DNA of 48,150 bases from an uncultured Rhodothermaceae bacterium (GTDB lineage: Bacteria; Bacteroidota; Rhodothermia; Rhodothermales; Salinibacteraceae): NCBI GenBank assembly GCA_913056335.1, contig CAJXLX010000010.1, positions 1-48,150 on the forward strand, written 5' to 3'. Shown here piece after piece: positions 17,889 to 28,004 of the stretch. Each line of letters begins with the position of its first letter. Positions within the stretch are counted from its first letter, which is position 1. Position numbers and translations under genes: made by a program. Under the pieces are notes generated by a model. The model ran no database searches. It was given only the letters and a program-made list of their open reading frames with translations, and had not been told where the DNA came from.

Positions 17889-18995
17889 ATGCAACACGGA
17901 TCAAACGCACGTTTACGAATCCCGGGTGCGGGCTGGGAACGCACGCTGGCAGGGGCATGGACCGGCGTTGTGCTGGCCATCATCGTGTTGGCTGTCGCTC
18001 CGGCGCTCGCGGTCGCCCAGGACGCGACGCTCGCGGAGGCGAAAGATGAGTACATCTTTGCTGAATACGACCGCGCGATCGAACTCTTTTCCGAGATCGC
18101 CCACTCTGCAGAGTACGATGCGGAGACGCGCATTGAGGCATTTCGCTACCTGGGGCGCTCCTACATCGCCAAAGATGAAGAGCAGGAAGCCCGCGAGGCG
18201 ATGACGGAGCTTATCGATCTGGAGCCGCCCATTGTAGAGTTGGATGCGGATTCCGAGCCGCCCCCGCTCATCGAACTGTACTACGAAGCCCGTCGGGAAG
18301 CGCAAGGCAATTACCAGGTTGAACAGCGCGATCCGGAATTGCAAACCCTCGCGGTGATGGACTTCACCAACAACTCGGTTGACCAGCGTGACCGCTTCGA
18401 CGGACTCAGCAACGGGCTGCCCTCCATGATGATCAACTACATCAACAACGGGGTGGACCTGAAAGTGATTGAGCGTGAGCGTATCCAGTGGATCCTCGAC
18501 GAACTGGAGCTGCAGCGCCAAGACGACGTGGTCGACCAGTCCACAGCGGTGCGCACGGGCGAGCTGCTCGGGGCCAACGCGGTCGTGTTTGGAAGCTACA
18601 TCGTGCTGAACGACCAGATGCGTATCAGCGCACGCGTGGTCAACGTGGAAACCGGTGAGGTGCTGCTCGGCGAAGAGGTGACCGGGGAAGCGGAAAACTT
18701 CTTTACGCTGATCGAAGACCTAAGTCAGGAGGTCACCCGTGCGGTGAATGTAGAGGCCGAAGAGACCCAGTTGGGGAGCGAAGAGACTAACTCGCTCGAT
18801 GCCATGATGGCCTACTCCGATGGGCTCGAATATATGGAGCAGGGCGACTACCGGGCGGCGTTCGAGAAGTTTATGGAGGCAGTTGACTACGACGCGTCCT
18901 TTGTTCGCGCCGAGCGCAAAGCCGAAAGCCTACGTCCGATGTTGGCTATGAGCGGAGATCTTGAGCGCAACGCCTCATCCAGTTCCACAAACTAA
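17889..18995 (+). CDS. CsgG-like envelope protein with TPR-like segments
   Basis: 368 residues with a good Shine-Dalgarno (AGGTGAGAGG, 17871-17880). The signal peptide runs to about residue 44, with cleavage after AVA. A helical TPR-like region follows (about 50-130). The central domain (about 155-285) begins LAVMDFTNNSV and continues with the VIERERIQWILDELELQ and LLGANAVVFGSY motifs of the CsgG/curli-assembly-like fold. The end has another TPR-like unit (about 310-345). Members of this family act in the periplasm or outer membrane as assembly or regulatory components. The next gene is a paralogue in the same order. Which structure they assemble is unknown; the neighbouring adhesin or kinase pathway is an inference. 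Confidence 0.78.
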   Translation: MQHGSNARLRIPGAGWERTLAGAWTGVVLAIIVLAVAPALAVAQDATLAEAKDEYIFAEYDRAIELFSEIAHSAEYDAETRIEAFRYLGRSYIAKDEEQEAREAMTELIDLEPPIVELDADSEPPPLIELYYEARREAQGNYQVEQRDPELQTLAVMDFTNNSVDQRDRFDGLSNGLPSMMINYINNGVDLKVIERERIQWILDELELQRQDDVVDQSTAVRTGELLGANAVVFGSYIVLNDQMRISARVVNVETGEVLLGEEVTGEAENFFTLIEDLSQEVTRAVNVEAEETQLGSEETNSLDAMMAYSDGLEYMEQGDYRAAFEKFMEAVDYDASFVRAERKAESLRPMLAMSGDLERNASSSSTN

Positions 18996-19009
18996 GCTCG
19001 GGGTGGCCT

Positions 19010-20338
19010 ATGCTACGATTGGTACACGCAGTGGCATCGCAACTTCTTGGCCTCGTGCTCGCCGCTACACTAGTGCTGGCCGTAGGCGGATGCGCAACAT
19101 CGGGGCCGTCATTCAGCGAAAATCCAGCTGATTACGAGGACGAAGTTGAGGCGCTGGAGGCCCGCTTACAGGCCGATCCAGCTGATGGCGCAGCCCTGCG
19201 CGACCTCGGCCAGATCTACCTGCAGACCCGACGTCCGAACCGGGCCTACGACACGCTGAAGCGTGCGTACTCACACCTCCCGAATGATCCTAAGACGCTG
19301 TTCTATCTGGGGATGGCTACGGAGGGCGTAGGCCGTACAAATGCAGCGCTGGATCTCTTTTCGCGGTACGATGAGGTGCCCGAGGACACGCGCTATCGCG
19401 ACCTGATGGAAGGGCGCTACGAGTGGCTTGTGCGTGAGCAAGCGCGCAGCGACATACGAGACATGATTGCGCGCGAAACGGAGCTGGCAGGGGCCAACCT
19501 GTCGCGCAGTGTTCTCGCGGTTCTCCCGCTCAATTACCGGGGGGCCGAGGCACAGTACGAACCGCTGGGGCGCGGCCTGGCTGAGATGCTCATCACCGAT
19601 CTGGCGAATGTGGGCGACCTGCGTGTGGTAGAGCGCGTCCGGCTGCAGGCGATCCTAAACGAGCTCGAATTCGGCCAAACCGACTACGTAGACCCGGCTT
19701 CGGCGCCGCGTGTAGGGCAGCTCCTGGGGGCGGGGCGTCTGGCGGGCGGATCCTACCGGGTTACGCAGGCCGAAGACATTCGCATGGATATGACGGTGAT
19801 AGAACTCAACTCCGAGACCACACCCCGCGTCCCCACGCAAGAGGGCGCGCTTGCTGACCTGTTTGCGCTCCAAAAAGAACTTGCGCTGGCATTGGTCGAT
19901 GCCCTTGACGTGTCGCTGACCCGCGAGGAGCGCGCTGCCATTGCGCCGGTACCCACCGAAAGTCTCGACGCCCTGCTGGCATTCAGCAAAGGCCTGCTGG
20001 ATGAAGACGAGGGGCGCTTCGAAGCTGCTGCCGAGCACTACCGCAATGCGGTGTCCATCGATCCGGGATTCAGCGCCTCGGCCCAGCGTGCTGCACGGGC
20101 CGAGCGTCTTCACGCTGCGGGCGGCACACCGCAAAATGCACTGTCCGCTGCCCTGGAACCGCCTGCTGCCGCAACCTCGGCTTTGTTGCAGAGGCGTCTA
20201 AATAATATGGGGCGTGGCTACTTGGGCATCAACGATATGATCGATGGAAGCCGCCGCACCCCGGTTGAAGATGTAGGAGGCATCCCAGATACCGAGCTTC
20301 CGCCTCCGCCGGTGCCGCCAACGCGTTCGCCGCAATAA
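19010..20338 (+). CDS. CsgG-like TPR lipoprotein, paralogue of upstream gene
   Basis: 442 residues. The signal peptide ends in a lipobox (AVGGC, Cys near residue 28), so it is probably lipid-anchored. N-terminal TPR units lie at about 40-130 (NRAYDTLKRAYSHLPNDPKT and beyond). The CsgG-like domain (about 165-300) has VLAVLPLNYRG, VVERVRLQAILNELEF and QLLGAGRLAGGSY, in the same positions as in the preceding gene. A final TPR-like unit (GRFEAAAEHYRNAVSIDPGF) and a Pro-rich tail follow. It starts only 14 bases after the upstream stop, so the two are co-transcribed and probably form a heteromeric complex. Confidence 0.78.
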   Translation: MLRLVHAVASQLLGLVLAATLVLAVGGCATSGPSFSENPADYEDEVEALEARLQADPADGAALRDLGQIYLQTRRPNRAYDTLKRAYSHLPNDPKTLFYLGMATEGVGRTNAALDLFSRYDEVPEDTRYRDLMEGRYEWLVREQARSDIRDMIARETELAGANLSRSVLAVLPLNYRGAEAQYEPLGRGLAEMLITDLANVGDLRVVERVRLQAILNELEFGQTDYVDPASAPRVGQLLGAGRLAGGSYRVTQAEDIRMDMTVIELNSETTPRVPTQEGALADLFALQKELALALVDALDVSLTREERAAIAPVPTESLDALLAFSKGLLDEDEGRFEAAAEHYRNAVSIDPGFSASAQRAARAERLHAAGGTPQNALSAALEPPAAATSALLQRRLNNMGRGYLGINDMIDGSRRTPVEDVGGIPDTELPPPPVPPTRSPQ

Positions 20339-20361
20339 CCGCCCTTCCACGTGTGTTCTAA

Positions 20362-23300
20362 ATGGCTCTCTCGGCTGTGTTTATGTCTTTGCTTGCTTTG
20401 GGTATACATCGACGGGGAGGCCACCACGCTGTCGGGGGCGTGTACGGATGGATCCGAATGGCGTGTATTGCACTCGGTCTTCTCCTGATTGGGGGCCTTA
20501 CTCCGATTCAGGCCCAGGAAGAAGACGGCGCCATCGTTTTTGTGCGGGCAGACGCCACAACCAGTCCGGGCGATGAAGACATTGGAACGTCGTGGGAGAA
20601 TGCTTACCCCTCGCTTAGCGATGCCCTCGATGACCTGGAGGCGAACGCACAGATCTGGATTGCACAGGGGACCTACACGCCGACCACCGTTCCGGCGCAG
20701 CGCAACCAAGCGTTTGTTATTGCGGAACAGGGCGTATCGATCTATGGCGGATTCACGGGGACCGAATCGACACTTGAGGAGCGCCCCATGCCCGTAGATC
20801 CTGCGGCTACGGTGCTCAGCGGCGACATCGACGGCAACGGTACGCTTGCAGGTAATAGCTATCACGTTGCGGTCATTGCAGCACAGAGCACGCTGCTGAA
20901 CGAAGATCCTCCCACGCGTATCAACGACCTCACCATTCGGGGCGGGAACGCCGATTCGGGTGGGCAGAGCAACGGCATATCCAACAGCCGAGGGGGCGGA
21001 CTCGCATGCGAAGGAACGTGCTATGTCGGATTAAACAACGTTGTCATCGAAAACAACCGGGCTACCGATGACGGGGGCGGGCTGTTCATGGATGCAGGCG
21101 AAGCCCCCATCGCGCTGCAAATGCGGTCTGTCACCGTCCGTGGCAACGAAGCGGGCAGCAATGGCGGCGGCGTGTTTGTGCGAGCCGCTGCAGGCCAGAA
21201 CGCCCAGTTGGCGTGGGGCAATATGGCAGTCACGGGAAATCGGGCTACGGGCAATGGGGGCGGCATCTACCTAAACGTGCCTGCAGGTGCACTCGGAGCA
21301 GCGCAGTGGGCGAACATGTCGATCCATGGCAACCGAGCTGGAGGGCAAGGCGGCGGTCTCTACTACGATGTGGACGGGGAGATTACGTTCGACCTGGCCA
21401 ACAGCATTGCGGCAGGCAACGCCTCATCCGCCCCCGGCGCAGCAGCAGAGATCTTTCGTCCTGGCGGTAGTCTTGGCGCGCGCCTCTCGCACACGCTCGT
21501 CGAGGACGTCTTTAGCGGCTCAGAGTTCGATGCAGTGGTGGGAATCAATAATACGGCCAATATTGGCAGTGCTCCGCTCTTCAACGCACCGGTGGATGCC
21601 AGTACGGCGCCTACAACGGCAGGCAGCGTACGCCTCAACTGGGCCTCGCCCGCCATCGATCGAGGCCGTACGTTCCAGATTCCTGATGAGATAGCCGGCG
21701 GCGATCCGTTGTACGACACCGATCTTGCCGGTGCGCCCCGCACGCAGGGGATAGATACCGATATGGGAGCGTATGAAGGGGGGCAGTTTCCCAGCGGAGC
21801 CGAACGCCCCACCAACGACCGGCTCTTGGTTGATGCCTCTGCCGAAAATGACCGGGGCGGCGAAACCTGGACGAATCCCTACCGCACGCTGCAAGCTGCG
21901 CTACAAGCCGTGGGGAATGCGCGCAACGCCGGGGCCCTGAGCGCAGAACTTCCTGTATCCATTTGGATAGCCGAAGGCACCTACACGCCCGACGAGGGGC
22001 CGGGGCTGGGCGGGAGCAGAACGTTCATCCCGCCGTCGGCGCTTTCGTTTGTGGTTCCTCCGGGAGCGCGGCTGTTAGGTGGGTTTAGCGGAGGCGAAGC
22101 CAGCGCCTCCCAACGCAATCCCGACCCAGCCACAAACAACACCACGCTCAGTGGGGCATTGGGCGCCGAGACCAACAGCGCTACCGTGGTGCAAATGCTT
22201 CCGCCAGCACCGGAAGCAGCCACAGCCTCGGTGCAGAGCGTCACCATTGCCGAGGGGCGGCTTACGAACGCCGAACCTATACCAGGTGCCGAAGACGCAG
22301 GACGCGCGCCCATGCCGTATATGGAGGAGACGCCCTTTCCGCAGAGCCGGGCCGCCGGGCTCTACATTCAGGGGGGCACCCCCCGTATTGAGAACGTGCA
22401 CCTGCGCAACAACACCGCCACAGGCACACTTGTTAACTCCGCTGCTGGGCTGTACTGTCGGGGCTGCAGCGCTACGTTCGAATCAGTGCGGCTGGAGAAC
22501 AACAGCGCGCCAATCAGTGGCGGGCTGGCAGTGGTTGCAGACGGGCAAGACGCCACACCTACGTTTGCAAACGTGACGGTGGTTGGCAACACCGCAGATG
22601 AGTTCGGCGGCGGCGCTACGTTTCAAGCCCGAAACGGCTTTCGGCTCGATGCTACACTGGCCAATATCACATTTTCCGATAACACAGCAGGCGGCACGGG
22701 CGCCGGGCTGGTGGCCATTGCTGGGGGCGCCAGCACACGCATGCAGCTACGCCTGGCTAATGTAGTGGCAACACGAAATAGCCTCACGCAAGACGGCACG
22801 CTGGAGCTGCCGATCGAAGCCGAAGGCGCTACTTTTATCGCAGGCGAGGGGGCGCGCCTTTCCATCGACATGGTGCAGAGCACATGGCGGGGGCAAGATG
22901 CGGCTACACCACTCATCGGAAGCACAGCGGAAAGCCCTTCGTCTCTCACCATAGCTAACAGCATTCTGGCGGGCAGCAGCACACCGGTGCAGGCCTCCAC
23001 GCCCGATGCTGAAGAAGTCCTTACCATCAACAACAGCCTGGCAGAGGGCGGATGGAGCGGCCCCGGTACGGGCCTCCTCGATGCCGACCCGCAGCTGACC
23101 GAAGCAGACCGCCCCCAGGGCAACGCGCCCGTCATTGATGCAGGCGACGACGGTGCGCTTCCCCCCGACCAAACCGATCTCGACGGCGATGGCGACGTCA
23201 CTGAACTGCTGCCCGTTGATCGCACCGGTACGACCGCCCGGCAGCTGGCCAGCACTGTTGACATGGGCGCTTTCGAAGGAGGCGCCACGCCACGGGCGCT

Positions 23301-26300
23301 CACTGACCCCGCCACGGCCACCGGCCCCGATAGCACCGTGCTTAACGCCACGGCGAATCCATACAGCACAAATCCAATTGATTACACGTTCGCGGTCCGC
23401 GAGCAAGGCGCCAGTACCACGCTGCTCACCACGCCCGCCAATGAGAGCCCACTCACCGGCACCAGCAATACCGCCATTTCGGCGGAGGTCGACGGGTTGG
23501 ATCCCGAAACCGCCTACGAGTACCGCATTGAGGCCAGCGACGGTAGCGAACCCGTGCTCGGTGGGTGGGTGGGCTTCACAACCGAAGCGGCACCGCCCCC
23601 CGATCCCGATGACGAGACAGTCTCGACGACAGCAAATACCGCGATCACGCTTGACCTACTCAGTCTGGTGGATGGGTTGGGAGTAGGCATCGACATTGGG
23701 TCGTTTACAGTCGCGGAAGACCCCTCGAATGGAACTGTGGAGGTCGTGGAGGACGAGGCCACCTACACGCCCAATGACGGATTCGTGGGTACCGACAGCT
23801 TTACCTATACCGTTGCGAATGTGCTGGGCATCGTGTCGGTAGAAGCCCGCGTAACGATCAATGTAACCGCAGATGCCCCCACGGCTGCGGATGACAGCTA
23901 CAGCGTGCAGGCCGGCGAAACACGCACGGTTGCAGCACCTGGACTGCTCGGCAATGACGAGCGCGGGGTGCCCGAGGCGGTCCTCGTGAACTGGCGCACT
24001 AATTCGAGCGATCAGCCTTTCAATGCTCCTGTACCGCTTGCCGGAGGTACGCTCACGGTTTCGGACAACGGGGCTCTCGTCATAGACGGACCCACTGAGC
24101 CTGGTACGTACACGGCCACGTACACCATAGAAAACGCTGCCGATGCCAGTACCGCCACCATCACAATCACCGTGGATGGCGAAGCGCCAGTAGCGGCAGA
24201 TGACAACTACACAACCACTATCAATGAAACGCTGGGGATAGATGCGCCGGGATTGCTGAGCAACGACGATCTCGGAAGCCCCGAGGGAGCTATCGTCGGG
24301 CTGAACGTGAACGGAGAGCCGGAATCTGTAGGTACAGATATCCCCTTTCTGGGCGGTACCCTCGCAGTAGATGCCGATGGAAGCTTCACAGTTGAAAATC
24401 CTGCGCAAGCAGGTACTTTTGCCTTCGACTACATAGTAACGAACGCCGTAGGGCAGAGCACAGGGACCGCAACGATCACAGTCAGCGGCACCGCGCCGGT
24501 GGCCAGCGACGACGCCTTTGGAGTACAAGTCAGCGAGACATTTACCGGCAATGTGCTGGGCAATGACAATCTGGGGAGCCCAGAAGCTGCGCTCACAGAC
24601 CTCACGGTAAACGGCACAGCAGTTGCGCCGGGAGAGAGCACCGGGTTCGCCGGCGGCACGCTAACCGTGCAACCTGATGGCGGCCTCACACTGGAGAATC
24701 CTTCAGAGGTCGGGGATGCCACATTCAATTATACCATAGCAAATGCAGCAGGACAGAGCACGGCGACGGCGACAATCACCGTGAACGGCACCACGCCGGT
24801 GGCCAGCGACGACGCCTTCGAAGTGCAGGTCGGAGAGACGCTCACCGGGAATGTGCTGAGTAACGACAACCTGGGGACTCCTGAGGCAATCATTACAGAA
24901 CTGACCGTCAACGGAGAGCCGGAGTCGGTAGAAACATCTATTCCCTTCGTGGGCGGCACACTCACGGTGCAGCCGGATGGCAGCTTGACGCTGGATGGCC
25001 CAAGCCAGGTCGGCGATGCAACATTCGACTACACAATTGCAAACGCAGCAGGTACAAGCACCGCTACGGTCACGGTTAGCGTCAATGGCACCGCGCCGGT
25101 AGCCGCCGAGGACAGCTACGAGACGCAAGTCGGAGAAACGCTCACAGTCGACGCACCAGGTGTGCTGGGCAATGACGATCTGGGGAGCCCGGACGCCACG
25201 CTCACGGACCTGACGGTAAACGGCACGGCAGTCGTGCCTGGGGAGAGCACCGGATTCGCCGGCGGCACGCTAACCGTGCAACCTGACGGCAGTCTGACGC
25301 TGGAGAATCCTGCTGAAGTGAGCGATGCCACATTCGACTACACGATCGCAAACGCAGCAGGACAGAGCACGGCAACAGCGACGATCACCGTTACGGGCAC
25401 GGCCCCGGTGGCGAGCGACGACGCCTTCGAGGTGCCGGTTGGGACGACGCTCACCGGCAATGTGCTGGGCAATGACGACCTCGGAAGTCCAGAAGCAAAT
25501 CTAACCACGATCACGGTGGACGGTACCGACTGGTCTCCAGGTGCTGCGGTGGATTTGGCCGGTGGTACGCTGATGGTACAGCCGGACGGTAGTCTCACAC
25601 TGGAGAATCCTGCACAAGTCGGCGATGCTTCGTTTGAGTATGCTGTCGAGAATGCCGCAGGCACAAGCACCGCCACGGTCACGGTGAGCGTTAACGGCAC
25701 CGCGCCGGTGGCCTCCAACGACAGCTACGAGACGCAAGTCGGAGAAACGCTCACGGTTGACGCGCCAGGTGTGCTGGGCAATGACGATCTGGGCAGCCCG
25801 GACGCTGCGCTCACGGACCTGACGGTGAACGGCACGACGGTTGCTCCGGGCGAGAGCACCGGGTTCGCCGGTGGTACGCTCGTTGTTGATACCAATGGGG
25901 GCCTGACCCTGGAGAATCCTACCGACGTTGTTGAGGGGGCGGTTACATACCGAATTGCGAACCCTGTCGGCGAAAGTGAAGCCACCATCGCCTTCGCTAT
26001 TGACGCACCGCCGCCGCCCGAACCGGTAGAATCGCGCTTATCGCCAACCATCGTCGGAAATACGAGTGCTCCCCAAGACCTTACGTTTACCAACGAAACC
26101 AGCATCCCCTGGTCGGATGTGCAGGCAACGCTTGAGTCGCCTAACTTCAACGTGCTGGACATACAGCCTGATGGCGAGGTTGCACCTGGTGAGAGCGGAA
26201 CCGTGACCGTTGCCTTTGCCCCACAAGAAGTTGGAGCGCGCACGGGGCAGCTTAACATAACAACCGGAGACCGTCCGGTTGCATCCTTTGCGCTTTCGGC

Positions 26301-27951
26301 GAAGGCCATAGACGTTGAGATTGAGCCTGCTGCGCCTCCGATGCGCAACACAGATGCGAATATCGATGTCCGCGTATCCGGTAACTTTGTGCCTGACGGA
26401 TCACAGCGCCTTGAAGCCCGCATTGCAGGAACGAGCCCCTATCAAGCGCTGTCTCTTACAGAAGCCGAACCGGGACGCTGGACGGCCACGATTCCTGCTT
26501 CCTCCGTTACCCTAAACGGAATTGATCTATTCGTAGCGCTTCAGGATGAGGAAGGAGCCATAACCGCACCGCGTGCCTCCGAGTCGGCGTCAGTACAGGC
26601 GCCCTTGCACGTGCAGGTCCAGTCCGGTGCGCTCACCGCCGAAGGGCCGTTTGTGCCCGGGCAGTACCAGATGATTGCACTTCCTGTATCACTGCGCGAA
26701 GCCTCGCTGGCCGATGTGCTCACCGATGCGTACGGCACATACGACACCGATGTGTGGCGCTTTGCAGTGTGGAATCCATCGCAAGAGCGCTACGACGAAT
26801 TTCCCGTCACTGATGCCTTAGAGCGCGGACAGGCGGCCTGGCTCATTACCAAAACGGGCACACCGTTTCAGGTGCCTCGCAGTCAGTCGCTACGTGCAGT
26901 GGAATCGTACACGCAAACGCTGCAGCCGGGCTGGAATCAGATTAGCACACCGTTTGGGTTTGCTGTGGACTGGAGTGCGGTAGAAGGCACAGACAGCGTA
27001 GAACCTCCCGTCGCCTACCGGTCAGTTGGCTCAGAGGGGCCGCCTGAGTACGTATATGACCAGCCGACACTGCGTCCGTGGAGGGGGTATTTTGTGTTCA
27101 ATAGTAGTACAGCACCGGTATCGATCACCGTGCCGCCTGTTACAGCCTCCGGGCAAGACACACCGTCCGCTACAGCAGGCATGTCGGTAGATCCAGCGGA
27201 CGCCGCGTACTCGATGCAGCTCACCTCCTACGTGCAGGGATATGCGCTGCAACACACGCAAACCTTCCTGGGCTTCCGCTCGTCCACCCGCAGTGCGCCC
27301 CGCACGTTTGCTGCTGCTCCTCCCGTTGGACCGTTTGTGCGCACCACCGTAGTGCACAACAGCACGGGTCATGCGGGATACTACGTTGATACGCCTACGG
27401 AGGGCTACGCTTGGGAGGTTGAGGTGGCTGCCCAGACAGGCAACGCGCTGCGAGAAAGCCGGGAGGTACGAGTTCAGATGCACGAGACCGGCACGCTCCC
27501 CGACGGCTTTGAACGCTACGTCATTGACCTAGAAGACCGGCGTCGTGTTGCCGTAACGGGGCCGTCCTTCACTGCCACGCTGCCAGCCGGTGAATCCACA
27601 CGACGGTACCGCATTGTGGTAGGCACCCCCGCCTTCGCAGAACAGGAAAGCGGCGGCATTTCGCTTCAGTCGTTCGAAACAGCATTGCATGCGAACTATC
27701 CCAATCCCGTGCGTTCGGCAACCACCATCGAGTACCAGCTGGCGGAGTCGGGCCCGGTAAGCATCGAAATTTACAACGTGCTGGGGCAGTGTGTGCGTCG
27801 GCTGGTTGACCGCGAGCACGAGGCCGGGCCGCACGCCGTACAATGGGACGGACGCAACGACGCTGGGCAACCGGTGGCCAGTGGGCCGTACTTCTACCGC
27901 CTGCAAACCAACGGGGCATCAACAGCGCGCCAGATGATGGTTGTACGCTAA
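20362..27951 (+). CDS. Giant secreted adhesin-like protein: beta-helix, Ig-like repeats, T9SS/FlgD-like tail
   Basis: 2529 residues from ATG 20362. A later ATG at 20458 gives a shorter, more typical signal peptide (ACIALGLLLIGGLTPIQAQ) and may be the real start. Two right-handed beta-helix segments (about 50-470 and 480-985) carry GG-rich N-x-A-x-G-x-GGG turns and end in the DMGAYEGG / DMGAFEGG signatures of 'choice-of-anchor Q' proteins. An Fn3-like domain (about 985-1080), a cadherin-like domain and seven tandem Ig-like repeats follow (about 1170-1885), each with a GNDDLGSP-like acidic loop, probably Ca-binding. An ASH-like domain is near 1890-1980. The final 85 residues (NYPNP, IEIYNVLGQ, WDGRNDAGQPVASGPYFYRL) are a FlgD-like/type IX sorting tail. 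It is probably displayed on the cell surface. Confidence 0.88.
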   Translation: MALSAVFMSLLALGIHRRGGHHAVGGVYGWIRMACIALGLLLIGGLTPIQAQEEDGAIVFVRADATTSPGDEDIGTSWENAYPSLSDALDDLEANAQIWIAQGTYTPTTVPAQRNQAFVIAEQGVSIYGGFTGTESTLEERPMPVDPAATVLSGDIDGNGTLAGNSYHVAVIAAQSTLLNEDPPTRINDLTIRGGNADSGGQSNGISNSRGGGLACEGTCYVGLNNVVIENNRATDDGGGLFMDAGEAPIALQMRSVTVRGNEAGSNGGGVFVRAAAGQNAQLAWGNMAVTGNRATGNGGGIYLNVPAGALGAAQWANMSIHGNRAGGQGGGLYYDVDGEITFDLANSIAAGNASSAPGAAAEIFRPGGSLGARLSHTLVEDVFSGSEFDAVVGINNTANIGSAPLFNAPVDASTAPTTAGSVRLNWASPAIDRGRTFQIPDEIAGGDPLYDTDLAGAPRTQGIDTDMGAYEGGQFPSGAERPTNDRLLVDASAENDRGGETWTNPYRTLQAALQAVGNARNAGALSAELPVSIWIAEGTYTPDEGPGLGGSRTFIPPSALSFVVPPGARLLGGFSGGEASASQRNPDPATNNTTLSGALGAETNSATVVQMLPPAPEAATASVQSVTIAEGRLTNAEPIPGAEDAGRAPMPYMEETPFPQSRAAGLYIQGGTPRIENVHLRNNTATGTLVNSAAGLYCRGCSATFESVRLENNSAPISGGLAVVADGQDATPTFANVTVVGNTADEFGGGATFQARNGFRLDATLANITFSDNTAGGTGAGLVAIAGGASTRMQLRLANVVATRNSLTQDGTLELPIEAEGATFIAGEGARLSIDMVQSTWRGQDAATPLIGSTAESPSSLTIANSILAGSSTPVQASTPDAEEVLTINNSLAEGGWSGPGTGLLDADPQLTEADRPQGNAPVIDAGDDGALPPDQTDLDGDGDVTELLPVDRTGTTARQLASTVDMGAFEGGATPRALTDPATATGPDSTVLNATANPYSTNPIDYTFAVREQGASTTLLTTPANESPLTGTSNTAISAEVDGLDPETAYEYRIEASDGSEPVLGGWVGFTTEAAPPPDPDDETVSTTANTAITLDLLSLVDGLGVGIDIGSFTVAEDPSNGTVEVVEDEATYTPNDGFVGTDSFTYTVANVLGIVSVEARVTINVTADAPTAADDSYSVQAGETRTVAAPGLLGNDERGVPEAVLVNWRTNSSDQPFNAPVPLAGGTLTVSDNGALVIDGPTEPGTYTATYTIENAADASTATITITVDGEAPVAADDNYTTTINETLGIDAPGLLSNDDLGSPEGAIVGLNVNGEPESVGTDIPFLGGTLAVDADGSFTVENPAQAGTFAFDYIVTNAVGQSTGTATITVSGTAPVASDDAFGVQVSETFTGNVLGNDNLGSPEAALTDLTVNGTAVAPGESTGFAGGTLTVQPDGGLTLENPSEVGDATFNYTIANAAGQSTATATITVNGTTPVASDDAFEVQVGETLTGNVLSNDNLGTPEAIITELTVNGEPESVETSIPFVGGTLTVQPDGSLTLDGPSQVGDATFDYTIANAAGTSTATVTVSVNGTAPVAAEDSYETQVGETLTVDAPGVLGNDDLGSPDATLTDLTVNGTAVVPGESTGFAGGTLTVQPDGSLTLENPAEVSDATFDYTIANAAGQSTATATITVTGTAPVASDDAFEVPVGTTLTGNVLGNDDLGSPEANLTTITVDGTDWSPGAAVDLAGGTLMVQPDGSLTLENPAQVGDASFEYAVENAAGTSTATVTVSVNGTAPVASNDSYETQVGETLTVDAPGVLGNDDLGSPDAALTDLTVNGTTVAPGESTGFAGGTLVVDTNGGLTLENPTDVVEGAVTYRIANPVGESEATIAFAIDAPPPPEPVESRLSPTIVGNTSAPQDLTFTNETSIPWSDVQATLESPNFNVLDIQPDGEVAPGESGTVTVAFAPQEVGARTGQLNITTGDRPVASFALSAKAIDVEIEPAAPPMRNTDANIDVRVSGNFVPDGSQRLEARIAGTSPYQALSLTEAEPGRWTATIPASSVTLNGIDLFVALQDEEGAITAPRASESASVQAPLHVQVQSGALTAEGPFVPGQYQMIALPVSLREASLADVLTDAYGTYDTDVWRFAVWNPSQERYDEFPVTDALERGQAAWLITKTGTPFQVPRSQSLRAVESYTQTLQPGWNQISTPFGFAVDWSAVEGTDSVEPPVAYRSVGSEGPPEYVYDQPTLRPWRGYFVFNSSTAPVSITVPPVTASGQDTPSATAGMSVDPADAAYSMQLTSYVQGYALQHTQTFLGFRSSTRSAPRTFAAAPPVGPFVRTTVVHNSTGHAGYYVDTPTEGYAWEVEVAAQTGNALRESREVRVQMHETGTLPDGFERYVIDLEDRRRVAVTGPSFTATLPAGESTRRYRIVVGTPAFAEQESGGISLQSFETALHANYPNPVRSATTIEYQLAESGPVSIEIYNVLGQCVRRLVDREHEAGPHAVQWDGRNDAGQPVASGPYFYRLQTNGASTARQMMVVR
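23874..26008 (+). repeat. Seven tandem coding repeats of about 300-309 bases
   Basis: Units begin at about 23874, 24184, 24493, 24793, 25093, 25402 and 25702, each opening with an (A/T)PVA motif. Two versions occur: a 100-residue form (DDAFEVQVG...TGNVLGND) and a 103-residue form (DSYETQVGETL...DAPGVLGND). The 103-residue copies at 25093 and 25702 are nearly identical in DNA over their first 130 bases, and the other copies are more diverged. This pattern indicates recent duplication or gene conversion inside the adhesin gene. Confidence 0.9.
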
Positions 27952-28004
27952 TCCTTCTCATCCACGATGACTGCTTCCGATTTCGCTATGGCCTCTTATT
28001 CGAT

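Noticed and set aside
23874-26008. CRISPR-like tandem repeats
   Set aside because: The repeats are about 300 bases, contiguous, in frame and code for Ig-like domains.
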